Source: Acidobacteriota bacterium | GTDB taxonomy: Bacteria; Acidobacteriota; Terriglobia; Terriglobales; Acidobacteriaceae | Assembly (NCBI GenBank): GCA_013289685.1 | Contig: JABCZL010000006.1 | Span: forward strand, 248,001-312,000 | Reading direction: 5' to 3' | DNA length: 64,000 nt | Shown: positions 16,936-25,247 of the stretch, piece after piece | How positions within the stretch are numbered: position 1 is the stretch's first letter | Layout of the letters: every line of letters begins with the position of its first letter | Position numbers and translations under genes: made by a program | Notes under the pieces: generated by a model | What the model saw: the letters and a program-made list of their open reading frames with translations, nothing else | What the model was told of the DNA's origin: nothing | The model's database searches: none

Positions 16936-18744
16936 TTGTTCCGCCTGATACGCAGTCTCGTTCGCCCCTACCGGGGCACGCTCTTGATTATCCTGTCGGC
17001 GATGCTTGTCGAAACTGCGATGAGCGTGGCCGGGCCGTGGCCACTGAAGATCATCCTCGACAATGTGGTCGGTTCTCACAAGCTGTCCTCGTGGCTCGAC
17101 GACTTCCTGCGACCTGTTTTGAGCGGTGGCAGCAAAATGCAGATCGCAGCGGCGGCAGCGATCGCGGCGCTGATCATCGCGGTGTTAGGTGCGATCGCGT
17201 CTTATGTCGCGAGCTACTACACCACCAGCGTGGGCCAATGGGTCGCAAACGATTTGCGTCTGCGCACTTACCACCACCTCCAGCAACTATCGCTCAGCTA
17301 TTACGACAGTCACCAAACCGGAACGCTGTTGAGCACGATCACTTCAGACGTTCAGACAATCCAGGGTTTCGCCTCTTCGTCCACGCTCGGCATTGTTGTG
17401 GATCTGTTCACGATCGTAGCCATGCTGTTCATTATGTTCAGGCTAAATTGGGACTTCACGTTGATTGCGCTGGCGGTGACCCCATTCATGCTTCTTCTGG
17501 TGTCGAGGTTTAAGAAGGCGGTTAAAAAGGCAACCCACGAGGTCCGCAAGGAGCAAAGCAAGATCGTCGCTGTGGTAGATCAGGGGCTACAGTCGATGAG
17601 GGTCGTGAAGGCTTTCGGAAGGCAGGACTTCGCGGAAAAGGAACTTGCTGAAGTCAGCCGGGCGACCGTCACTGCATCGCTCAAAGCCCGGCGGGTGAAG
17701 GCGTTGCTGTCTCCGATTGTGGCGGTTACGGTTGCGTTCTGCACGGCCATCGTGCTCTGGCGAGGCTCGGCGCTCATTATTGCCGGAGTCATGACTGCAG
17801 GCGCCTTGACCGTCTTTCTTTCGTATCTGAACAAATTCTTCAAGCCTGTGCAGGACCTGGCCACGATGACCAACGCTATTGCCCAGGCAGCGGTCGGCGT
17901 GGAACGTATCCGGGGGATTCTTGATGCCGACACGATCATTCCGGAACGACCTGACGCGCGCGAGCCGCAAGCGCTCAGGGGTGAGATCGAATTCGATCAT
18001 GTAGCTTTCGCCTATGACGCCGATGCCCCGGTGCTGACGGATGTCAGTTTTAAAGTGAAAGCGGGGCAAATGGTTGGAGTCGTTGGGCCCACGGGCTGCG
18101 GTAAATCCACCGTCGTAAGCCTCATCCCGCGGTTTTACGATGCCACTGCTGGTGCGGTCAAAATCGACGGTGCCGATATCCGTGAGTATAAATTTCATGG
18201 ACTCCGCGACCAGATCGGCTACGTGCTCCAGGAGCCCCAGCTCTTCGAGGGATCTGTGCGCGACAACATCGCGTTTGGCAAGAGTGGCGTAACTGAGGAG
18301 CAGATCCTGGAAGCAGCAAAGTTGGCCAACGCGGACGAGTTCATCGCTCGGATGCCTCACGGATACGACACCATGATCGGTGAGCGCGGAGAAACGTTAT
18401 CCGGCGGTCAGCGGCAGCGTATTGGGATTGCCCGAGCCATTATTCGCAACAATCCCATCCTCATCCTGGATGAGCCGACAGCCGCTCTCGACACCGAGTC
18501 GGAGAGTCTAGTGATGGAGGCTCTGGAGCGACTCATGAAAGGACGAACCGTCATAACGATCGCGCATCGGCTTAGCACGATTCGCGATGCCGATAAGATC
18601 GTCGTGCTCAAGGGAGGAGTGGTCGCGGAAGAAGGGAGTCATGACGAGTTGATAGCCCGCAATGGCGTATATGCCGAGCTCTATCGAATACAGTTCAACA
18701 CAGCCCCAACGGTCGCGGCTGCTCCGGCTGTGGCAGCTGCCTGA
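16936..18744 (+). CDS. MsbA-type ABC exporter, fused membrane and ATPase domains
   Basis: A 602-residue half-transporter that works as a homodimer in the inner membrane. The first about 310 residues hold six membrane helices (LLIILSAMLVETAMSVAGP, AAAAAIAALIIAVLGAIASY, WDFTLIALAVTPFMLLLVSR). The ATPase domain carries Walker A GPTGCGKST (384-392), Q-loop VLQEPQLF, signature LSGGQRQR (488-495), Walker B ILILDEPTAALD (about 507) and switch His in AHRLSTI. The family exports lipids, peptides or drugs; the cargo cannot be read from sequence. A TTG start at 16936 is used, with GAGG about 10 bases upstream. The Ala-rich tail (APTVAAAPAVAAA) is unremarkable. Confidence 0.92.
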   Translation: MFRLIRSLVRPYRGTLLIILSAMLVETAMSVAGPWPLKIILDNVVGSHKLSSWLDDFLRPVLSGGSKMQIAAAAAIAALIIAVLGAIASYVASYYTTSVGQWVANDLRLRTYHHLQQLSLSYYDSHQTGTLLSTITSDVQTIQGFASSSTLGIVVDLFTIVAMLFIMFRLNWDFTLIALAVTPFMLLLVSRFKKAVKKATHEVRKEQSKIVAVVDQGLQSMRVVKAFGRQDFAEKELAEVSRATVTASLKARRVKALLSPIVAVTVAFCTAIVLWRGSALIIAGVMTAGALTVFLSYLNKFFKPVQDLATMTNAIAQAAVGVERIRGILDADTIIPERPDAREPQALRGEIEFDHVAFAYDADAPVLTDVSFKVKAGQMVGVVGPTGCGKSTVVSLIPRFYDATAGAVKIDGADIREYKFHGLRDQIGYVLQEPQLFEGSVRDNIAFGKSGVTEEQILEAAKLANADEFIARMPHGYDTMIGERGETLSGGQRQRIGIARAIIRNNPILILDEPTAALDTESESLVMEALERLMKGRTVITIAHRLSTIRDADKIVVLKGGVVAEEGSHDELIARNGVYAELYRIQFNTAPTVAAAPAVAAA

Positions 18745-18852
18745 TTGCACGCAATGACGTAAAGATAGTAAGGCAAATGCATATCACGTTCTTTAATGGT
18801 GTTGCCCGACTATTCCGATCCTTGGTGCGATCGCCGGCGCGAGAGTCGGTGA

Positions 18853-19053
18853 TTAAAGCTGTCCGGGTGGGCTGATTTGGATGAAGCGAGATTTTTCCTC
18901 GATAAGCCGTGGCTTGTGGGTGTAAGCGTGTGGCTCGCACTGCTCACATCAGCGGCGCTCGGCTACCGGCTAGCCTTGTTTACACACGTCAATGAAGACA
19001 GCCAGCCTGCGCTGAGAATATCGCGTTTTCGCTTCTTGATCAGGCCCTCATAG
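18853..19053 (+). pseudogene. Fragment: N-terminus of a DUF4239/bestrophin-like membrane protein
   Basis: The + frame reads LDEARFFLDKPWLVGVSVWL, LALLTSAALGYRLALFTHVN and EDS, the usual start of the DUF4239 (bestrophin-like) membrane family, with TTG 18877 as possible start. Similarity stops at EDS near 18995; the remaining codons to TAG 19051-19053 are the antisense of the truncated porin. The other about 200 residues of the family, including the other helices, are gone. Confidence 0.6.
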
Positions 19054-20273
19054 CTAAGCCCAGTTCCTCCGAACACAGGCATGGAACTGAGCAACTGTTT
19101 CGAGCTATACGCCCAGGAACCCCAGATCGTAAGCCCTTGTGACGTGCCTGGACCCTCCGGCCGGTACACTGTCTGTTGCCCAAGGACAAATACGCCGGAG
19201 TTGCCATCACTCTTTCCGTTGCCGTTCGGAAGTGTGGCAAATGAGTTGTTGTCCTCGAAGAAGCCAGCCGTGTATTGGCCTTGCTTCCCCTCTTCACTTG
19301 GTGCCTGGTTGTATAGATAGCTTAACTGGGCCGTAACGAGCACACCCTTGTTCCCCTGCTGGAAGGCAAAGATGTTCCCATTAGCTGCGGAATTTGGGTT
19401 GGTGTTGAATGCTCCGGCTGCCACCTGGACAACGGGAGTGATGTTGTAGACAGCCTGTGCCCCCCACTCTAATCCGGGTGGTGGACCGGTATAGCTTAGA
19501 TCATTGGAAAGCAAAGACACTGGGGTTGGATTGATAGCAAGACTCACATAGTTGTCGAAGACGGGAAGCCCTGCGAAGGTATAGCTGGCGGCCAGGCGGC
19601 CCGCAGCCACGGTTAGATTGCCCTTGAGAAACTTTTGCTGCAGATATATCTCTTCCAAGTGGGCTCCCACTGCATAATTTGGGTTGACCGGGAAGACGCT
19701 GTCGATAGTCGCCGTAAGGTTGCTTCCCGTACCCCATAAATCAGAGAAATATAGCGACATGCCCGGAATCTTGAGCAGCTTCTCGAAGTTGAAGTCTACC
19801 GCCGTAGTGAGCTGACCGGTGTAGCCCCACACCTGATGTGGGCCGCCGCTCGCGTTGGTCTGAAGAGCGGAGTAATACGAACCACTAAGCGTGATTCCCA
19901 GTCTTCTTGCCTCCGCGCGAGCGCCGTTCCAGTCCGCGGTCAGCGTCTCTTCCCGGTCAAAGTCTTCATCTTTGCAGCCAAATCTTCGTTTGCCCGGATT
20001 GGCGGCGTGTTTGCAGTTAAGTTTTCGCGCTTTGGTGGTTGCCGCGGCTGGAGTCCGCCCCTGCTTAGGTAAGGAATCCGGACTCTGGGTCTGGGTGGAA
20101 CGACCAGGGGCAGGCGCATCCTGCACAGGAGGCATTGGATTCGGAGTGGTCTGCTGCCCGAGGGCCGAAACTAACCAGCCCAGCACCAGCACCATCAATG
20201 CTGCTGCCGTCAACGCGAATCGGAGATTGATGCGGCCGAGATGATTCGTCTGTTGCACTCTCTGCGCACTCAT
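18963..20273 (-). pseudogene. OprB-family carbohydrate porin, C-terminus lost
   Basis: ATG 20273 follows an AGAGAG purine run and gives a signal peptide (FALTAAALMVLVLGWLVSAL); a start at 20324 is less likely. After a Pro-rich segment comes an OprB-type barrel: TADWNGARAEARRLGITLSG, LTTAVDFNFEKLLKIPG, LEEIYLQQKFLKGNLTVAAG, PGLEWGAQAVYNITP, TVYRPEGPGTSQGLTIWGSW. Similarity runs to GLIKKRKRDILSAGW, then breaks off after about 430 residues and ends in unrelated codons (LSSLTCVNKASR). Intact members continue with further strands and end in an aromatic residue, so the last strands are missing and the barrel probably cannot close. It meets the membrane-protein fragment head-on at about 18995-19005. 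Confidence 0.75.
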
Positions 20274-20518
20274 CACTCTCTCTTGCGACTGCCAGGGCCC
20301 CCCGAGACCTGCTTTAGTAGCCATCGTCGTGGGTCGGGCGATGCTGCTGCACCTGTCAAAAGCAACAGTTGTGGGCAGCCTGGATATCGTCGTACACCCA
20401 AGATTGAAGAACCGTGTGAGACAGCACGGGAAACTGCGGGGATACTATTCCAACCCTTCTGGCTAAGATTCCCGATGAATTCAAACCACTCGCGGCCCTC
20501 GGCATTGGTGCGTTCGTC

Positions 20519-21214
20519 TTGGTTTTTCTCGCCCTGTTCCACGGAGTTGGTCTGCACTGGATCCTGCTCCAACAGAGGCATGGCGAACGACGTCTGCGCT
20601 CGGGTCGGCCCCGTCTGATCGCGGCTTCGTTCTTGTTCGGATGGTCTGTATTCCTCATGCTCGATCTGCATCTTGTTGAAATCCTGATTTGGGCCTTCGT
20701 CCTTACGCGCATGGGTTTGATCGTGCACGCCTACGATGCGATCTACTTCTGCGCCAACACCTACACAACACTTGGCATGGGGAGGATGGACGTCGCAGAA
20801 CGTTGGCACATCGTCACCCCCATCGTTGCCATTTCCGGATTGTTCACTTTCGCGTGGACCACCAGCGCGCTGGTGGACGTTGTGGCTTCAAACAGACGAC
20901 TTCTCGAAAAACTGGAGGATGAGCGCGAACGGGAAATGCACATGCGCTTCGCGCTGCGAAAAGAGGAATGGCGCGCCCTCAGAACAGAAAGAGAGGCTGA
21001 GCGAGCGGAAGAGAAGAAGACCAAAATCCCAGTCGCTGGATCCTCATTCATTCAGAGGCTCAGAATCTGGCGAGAAGAAAGAAGGCGAGTGTTGGAGCTC
21101 CGCAGGGAGAACAGAGCCGAGATGGAGGATCTCCGCCGACAAGAGCGCCTGAACGAAAGAGAAGCGGTAGCCGCGCCCGCCACAAGCAAACCCGACGACA
21201 AGAACCAGGAGTAA
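20519..21214 (+). CDS. Two-TM ion-channel-like membrane protein with charged coiled-coil tail
   Basis: The protein has two main membrane segments (ASFLFGWSVFLMLDLHLVEI, IVTPIVAISGLFTFAWTTSA) flanking YFCANTYTTLGMG, which resembles the pore helix and selectivity filter of Ion_trans_2 potassium channels, though the filter reads TTLGMG rather than TVGYG. The last about 100 residues are a highly charged predicted coiled coil (EDEREREMHMRFALRKEEWR). TTG 20519 is a weak start; the frame stays open and protein-like upstream to about 20420 (IPDEFKPLAALGIGAF), so the true N-terminus probably lies about 17 codons or more earlier and would add another hydrophobic segment. Ion selectivity is uncertain. 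Confidence 0.75.
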   Translation: MVFLALFHGVGLHWILLQQRHGERRLRSGRPRLIAASFLFGWSVFLMLDLHLVEILIWAFVLTRMGLIVHAYDAIYFCANTYTTLGMGRMDVAERWHIVTPIVAISGLFTFAWTTSALVDVVASNRRLLEKLEDEREREMHMRFALRKEEWRALRTEREAERAEEKKTKIPVAGSSFIQRLRIWREERRRVLELRRENRAEMEDLRRQERLNEREAVAAPATSKPDDKNQE

Positions 21215-21575
21215 GTCGCTGAAACGGTGTCGTATCGACAGCGGGCCACGGTCAGGAACACCCCTGCCGCAATTTGTCAGCACACGCAGAGTACTTAGAA
21301 CGTGCAAGCGAAGTGAAGTTGCGGTGTTCCTGCTAGTGAGTGTATTGGAGGCGACTGCACGTTTTGACCGCTGGGCAATGAGCGATGGGGCGATTTCTCA
21401 CAAGTCCGTGGGTCTCCACCTAGATTTGTAGTGTTCGATCGAAGTTTCTCGGCCAAGGCAGCCTACCCAAAGGCCGACTGCATAGTGTTTCGTTTTGCTC
21501 AGACGAAAGTCGGAGTCTAGCCCATCATGTCTGCATGGGCGACTTCGATGCCCTACATGTTCGCCTGGAGGAACT
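21215..21575. other. No gene recognised
   Basis: I see no frame with a ribosome binding site or protein-like composition and no strong palindrome. It probably carries the promoter of the small genes that follow. Confidence 0.4.
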
Positions 21576-21647
21576 ATGTTAGGTATGGGTGTGCTCGGCA
21601 CAATTATTGTGATTCTCGTGATCGTGTGGCTCGTGCGTCGCGTGTGA
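21576..21647 (+). CDS. 23-residue single-span membrane peptide
   Basis: ATG 21576 is preceded by a near-perfect GGAGGAACT. The 23 codons encode MLGMGVLGTIIVILVIVWL followed by VRRV and TGA: one hydrophobic helix with a basic end, as in many bacterial small membrane peptides. No family can be named. The ribosome binding site and the clean one-helix composition are the reasons to call it a gene; it lies among stress-type small genes. Confidence 0.55.
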   Translation: MLGMGVLGTIIVILVIVWLVRRV

Positions 21648-21788
21648 GGCAGGTTTCTCAACGGCAAGACTTAGCCCACTCGCAATCTTCATGGGCGTGC
21701 CGCGCCTACTCGTGTACCCATGACATTGTCACGGGAGTGGCCAAAATTGAACAGCCTAACCGGAGATAGTTCTGCCACACTGCAAGTC

Positions 21789-22052
21789 ATGACAGTTCAA
21801 ACGATTCCGGAATACCTTGAGGAAGAGCGCCAAAAAGCTGCAGACACTCAGCTACGAACGGAAAAAGAAGCTGCGCGCATCCAGCCGCTGCACCATGGAC
21901 ACCGTCGCAAGGCGAAACAGCCCAGGCTGACGTTGCTGCCTCAAGTCAAAGCAGCAACCAAGAAAAAGAAAAAGAGAAAAACCTTGGCTGTAGCTCGCAA
22001 GAAACCACGCGCCGCGAAAAAGATGGTGGCAAAAACCCGCAAGAGAGCGTGA
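21789..22052 (+). CDS. Small lysine-rich, histone-like basic protein
   Basis: 87 residues from ATG 21789. The N-terminal part is an acidic-basic helix (IPEYLEEERQKAADTQLRTE), the second half is extremely basic (AATKKKKKRKTLAVARKKPR, AAKKMVAKTRKRA), like histone-H1-type tails. Nucleic-acid binding is inferred from charge only. An in-frame ATG at 21720 exists, but the segment between is not convincing. No clear Shine-Dalgarno precedes either start. CsbD follows 33 bp downstream. Confidence 0.5.
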   Translation: MTVQTIPEYLEEERQKAADTQLRTEKEAARIQPLHHGHRRKAKQPRLTLLPQVKAATKKKKKRKTLAVARKKPRAAKKMVAKTRKRA

Positions 22053-22085
22053 TCTGGATGTAACGGGATCAGGAGAAACTTAAAA

Positions 22086-22388
22086 ATGAACAAAGATCAG
22101 GTGGCTGGCAAGATCGCTCAGGCAGTCGGAAAAGTGGAGCAGAGCGTCGGAGAACGCGTTGGCAATCAAAAGCTGGCCAACAAAGGAGTGGTCAATCAGG
22201 CCAAAGGTGCGGCGAAGGAAACCTGGGGCGATGCCAAGGACGCCGCGAAGCAGATCCATGAATCGCACAAGAAGGCCGCTTCCGAAAAGGCCGCCGAGAG
22301 CCGGGGGAAGATCAGCCAATCTGTGGATGACGCGAAAGACAGGGCCAAGAGCAGGATTGATGAATTCAAACGGCGCCACTCTGCATGA
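22086..22388 (+). CDS. CsbD-family stress protein
   Basis: 100 residues, starting after AGGAGAAACTTAAAA. The N-terminus MNKDQVAGKIAQAVGKVEQS and KLANKGVVNQAKGAAKETWG match the CsbD-like family, small hydrophilic helical proteins induced by general stress in many bacteria; molecular role unknown. The C-terminal half is a charged amphipathic helix (AAESRGKISQSVDDAKDRAK) longer than in minimal members, resembling LEA-like repeats. It lies after the basic protein and may be co-transcribed. Confidence 0.9.
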   Translation: MNKDQVAGKIAQAVGKVEQSVGERVGNQKLANKGVVNQAKGAAKETWGDAKDAAKQIHESHKKAASEKAAESRGKISQSVDDAKDRAKSRIDEFKRRHSA

Positions 22389-22465
22389 CGCAGGACGCTC
22401 CGCAGTTCGAACTCTTACAGTGACCGCCTCAGTGAGTTGACGATAACACTTTACACTCCAGATTG

Positions 22466-22535
22466 TGCTATATAGCTCTATGGAGAAAGCATAGAATTCG
22501 CAATTTTTATTGCTGAAACTGCTATATAGGTCTAT
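22466..22535 (+). promoter_or_regulatory. Duplicated TGCTATATAG-TCTAT site upstream of the chitinase
   Basis: TGCTATATAGCTCTAT (22466-22481) recurs as TGCTATATAGGTCTAT (22520-22535), 15 of 16 bases identical and 54 bp apart (about five helical turns). Each contains the palindrome CTATATAG. The second copy ends 40 bp before the chitinase ATG. Paired binding of a regulator (PadR-type sites can look like this) is inferred. Confidence 0.45.
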
Positions 22536-22575
22536 ACTCTCGCCGTTCGTATTCTTGCCCCAAAAGGAAATCCCC

Positions 22576-23916
22576 ATGACCCAGAGTTCCCCATCCCGCC
22601 CGCCCGAGTCCCTTCTTCGCTTCGTGCTCCTCAGCACACTGGTGCTCGCGATACTGGTAGTGCTCATTTCCGGTACGTCGGCTGTTGCTCAGTCCCAGGA
22701 CAGCATCCAGAGCAAAATTCTCGCGGGATACTTCGAAGAGTGGAGTATCTACGGCGCCAACTACAACATCGCGAACCTGCAGCACAACAACGTGGCCGGC
22801 AGGATCACGCACCTGATCTACGCCTTCGCCAACGTCGCACCCACTTCGGGTGCGCCCAATGCGCAGTGCCAGCTAGCCGATCCCTGGGCGGACTACCAGA
22901 CTCCGTACTTGCCCAGCGTTAATGGCAAGCCTTACACGAATTGGCCCTATGGAAATTTCGGCGCGCTCCTTCAACTGAAGCAACTCCACCCCGATCTGAA
23001 TATCATGATCTCGCTCGGTGGAGCGTCCGCCGCCAACGCCGCAGGTTTCTCCTACGCTGCCAGCACGCCGCAATTGCGGTCGCAGTTGGTAGCTTCCTGC
23101 CTCGACATGTTCATCACTGGAAATGTCGGCACCGATTACAGCGGCAATCCGGTTTCGATCGCGGGCCTGATCGCCGGTATCGATATCGATTGGGAGTTTC
23201 CCTTAGCCGCCGACAAACACAACTTCACGCTGCTGATGCGCGAGTTTCGCAAGCAACTGGATGCCCTGGGAGCGGCGAATAATACGCATTACCAGCTTTC
23301 GATGTTCGCGCCCGCGGGCGCGGCCAACTATTCCAACATGGAGCTGGCCAAAGTCGCTAGCCAACTGGATTTCCTGAACGTGCAGGGATACGACATGCAC
23401 GGGACCTGGGAGTCCACCACCAACCACGCATCGCCACTTTTCGATAGCCCCAAGGATCCATCTTTCGGGCAGGGTTTCGATGTCGAAGACACGATGGTGG
23501 CCTACCTTGCTGCGGGAGTGCCACCACGGAAGCTACTGGTGGGCGTACCCTTCTATGGCCGCGGCTGGACGGGCGTTCCTAAGGTGAACCACGGGTTGTA
23601 CCAGACTTCCACCGGAGCGGCTCCTTCGCCCGCGGGTGACGTGCTCCAAACCGACGGACTGGCCACGTTCGGTACACTCAAGAGCCTGACGGGCTTCGAT
23701 CACCAATTCGATCCCATCAGTCTGGCGCAATGGATTTACGATCCGACCTCGCAAACTTTCTGGACCTACGACAACATAAAGACGGTAAACCTCAAGATGG
23801 AGTACGTGCAAACGCGCGTACCCGAGGGCCTGGGTGGAGCATTCTTCTGGGCTTTGAAGGATGATGACGCCAACGGCAATCTAGCGAAGGCTATGGCCAA
23901 GGGCCTGGGGCGGTAG
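22576..23916 (+). CDS. GH18-family chitinase, secreted
   Basis: ATG 22576 follows AAGGAAATCCCC and gives 446 residues; the longer frame to 22510 crosses the repeat-containing leader. A signal peptide (LRFVLLSTLVLAILVVLISG, cleavage after AVAQ) precedes a TIM barrel of glycoside hydrolase family 18. The catalytic motif DxDxE is IAGIDIDWEFP with D203, D205 and the acid E207. Other family marks are ILAGYFEEWSIYGANY at strand 1, MISLGGAS, FLNVQGYDMHGTWE and LGGAFFWALKDDD. It hydrolyses chitin or related N-acetylglucosamine polymers. No carbohydrate-binding module is fused. Confidence 0.93.
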   Translation: MTQSSPSRPPESLLRFVLLSTLVLAILVVLISGTSAVAQSQDSIQSKILAGYFEEWSIYGANYNIANLQHNNVAGRITHLIYAFANVAPTSGAPNAQCQLADPWADYQTPYLPSVNGKPYTNWPYGNFGALLQLKQLHPDLNIMISLGGASAANAAGFSYAASTPQLRSQLVASCLDMFITGNVGTDYSGNPVSIAGLIAGIDIDWEFPLAADKHNFTLLMREFRKQLDALGAANNTHYQLSMFAPAGAANYSNMELAKVASQLDFLNVQGYDMHGTWESTTNHASPLFDSPKDPSFGQGFDVEDTMVAYLAAGVPPRKLLVGVPFYGRGWTGVPKVNHGLYQTSTGAAPSPAGDVLQTDGLATFGTLKSLTGFDHQFDPISLAQWIYDPTSQTFWTYDNIKTVNLKMEYVQTRVPEGLGGAFFWALKDDDANGNLAKAMAKGLGR

Positions 23917-24013
23917 CTTTCCGGGACTTGCGAGAGCGGTGACTCCGAAATGCACCATTCAACAATGCGACACAGTGCAAGGTAGACGTAGGGTCGAGGT
24001 TTGCGGTACCCAC

Positions 24014-24038
24014 CCTAGCCGCAGAAGGCGCGGCTAGG
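24014..24038. repeat. REP-like inverted repeat in a convergent gap
   Basis: Arms CCTAGCCGC (24014-24022) and GCGGCTAGG (24030-24038), followed by GATGGGCCACCC. It lies between the convergent chitinase and pseudopilin genes and could terminate both. GGATGGGC-AC recurs at 29287 and 60665. Confidence 0.5.
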
Positions 24039-24108
24039 ATGGGCCACCCACGGTGTTGGTGGCTTGGGCGAAGTCACGGGCAGGGTGAGCGACGGGCAGC
24101 GGGTGGAT

Positions 24109-24576
24109 TCACCAGGTGCTGTAGGCGGTTCCGTCGGTGGAGGTGCCGGGTGAGGCCGAGTGCACATCGGTGATGCCGGGTTCCTGCTGGTCGACGGCCA
24201 TGATCACATCTTCCTGCACGACTTCCCAGTTGGTTTCCTTGGTCATGGGATCTACGGGAATCTGGCGGAGGTATCCGGCGGTGACGAGGTCGTCGAGCGA
24301 CTGAGGGGCTTTCTGTTTGTCGAGGGTATACTGCGAGATCACGCTGCGCAAAGTGCTCAGGTTGGAGCGCAGAACGGATTCGCGGGACTGGATGACGGTG
24401 CGGTTGTAATTCGGAATCGCGATCGCCATCAGGATGATGATGATGCTGATGACGATCATCATTTCCAGGAGCGTGAAGCCACGGGCGTTGTTGCGGCTGC
24501 GGGCGAACAGGCGTAGCGATGCGTGATCGTTATTTCCAGCGCCGCTTCGCCCCGACTTGTTCACGCCCCGTAGCAT
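24109..24576 (-). CDS. Type II secretion/type IV pilus-like pseudopilin (GspG-like)
   Basis: 155 residues with a class III leader: basic N-terminus, then the prepilin peptidase site ARG|FTLLEMMIVISIIIILMA with Glu at +5, followed by the hydrophobic assembly helix. The mature part (SRESVLRSNLSTLRSVISQY, SLDDLVTAGYLRQIPVDPMT) is of GspG type. The leader of about 33 residues is unusually long, so the true start may be internal. It should polymerise into the periplasmic pseudopilus. It is the last gene of a - strand set with another pseudopilin and a secretin. Confidence 0.88.
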   Translation of the reverse strand: MLRGVNKSGRSGAGNNDHASLRLFARSRNNARGFTLLEMMIVISIIIILMAIAIPNYNRTVIQSRESVLRSNLSTLRSVISQYTLDKQKAPQSLDDLVTAGYLRQIPVDPMTKETNWEVVQEDVIMAVDQQEPGITDVHSASPGTSTDGTAYSTW

Positions 24577-24604
24577 TTACCAGTCCTTGCCTACCAGTCC
24601 TTAT

Positions 24605-25117
24605 CTACCAATCCTTATATTTCGTACCGTCGAGCGCGGTGCCTTCCGACTTGGTGTAGACGTCGAAGACGCTCTGTCCGCCCCAGGAGTCGGAGTCGGG
24701 ATCGTCCTGCATGGAGCGCATGCCCCACTCCTTATTTTTCGTCATGGGGTCTACTGGGATAGAACGGAGGAAACGGATTTTCTTGCCGCCCTGGGCTTCG
24801 ACTCCCTTGACCAGTTCCTCAAGAGTTGGGGGATAGCCCTGGCTGTCCAGTTTGGTCTGAAACATGTTTCGGTCGGCGGCATCTTTGTAGCGGTCGATGG
24901 CGTCGCGCATATCCCACAATGCCTTGCGGAGTTGTTTTTCCTTTTCGCGTTGAATCGTGACGCGCGCCAGGGGCAGCGCCATCAGCGTGAGGATCGAGAG
25001 GATGGTCGCCGCGATGATCAGCTCTAGGAGCGTAAAACCGCGAGCGCGGTTCGCGCTCGGCCCGTGATGGAATGTGTGTGCTCTGATCATCTTTTGCTCT
25101 AGTATCTGGTCGGCCAT
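24605..25117 (-). CDS. Second pseudopilin of the secretion/pilus cluster
   Basis: 170 residues with the cleavage motif ARG|FTLLELIIAATILSILTL and Glu at +5. The mature domain (QLRKALWDMRDAIDRYKDAA, YPPTLEELVKGVEAQGGKK) shares SIPVDPMTKNKEWGMRS with the neighbour's IPVDPMTKETNW, so the two genes are probably diverged duplicates. It follows the secretin gene after 130 bp that hold a REP-like repeat. A start at residue 10 (MIRAHTF) is also possible. Confidence 0.88.
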   Translation of the reverse strand: MADQILEQKMIRAHTFHHGPSANRARGFTLLELIIAATILSILTLMALPLARVTIQREKEKQLRKALWDMRDAIDRYKDAADRNMFQTKLDSQGYPPTLEELVKGVEAQGGKKIRFLRSIPVDPMTKNKEWGMRSMQDDPDSDSWGGQSVFDVYTKSEGTALDGTKYKDW

Positions 25118-25153
25118 TCAATCGCTTTCGGAGTAAAGCCCAACCTTCCTAAG

Positions 25154-25207
25154 GGGCTAAAGCCCGCTTCGTTGCGGAGAGATAACGGCGCGGCTTAAAG
25201 CCGCGCC
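25154..25207. repeat. REP-like double palindrome between secretin and pseudopilin genes
   Basis: GGGCTAAAGCCC (25154-25165) is followed by a perfect inverted repeat with arms GGCGCGGCT and AGCCGCGCC (25187-25207). Pairs of 'gggctaaagccc' palindromes are a typical intergenic repeat form. In the transcript it could modulate the secretin-to-pilin ratio. Confidence 0.55.
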
Positions 25208-25247
25208 CTTTCAAAACCAAGCAAGAATCGATTTCTTCTCCACCGTG

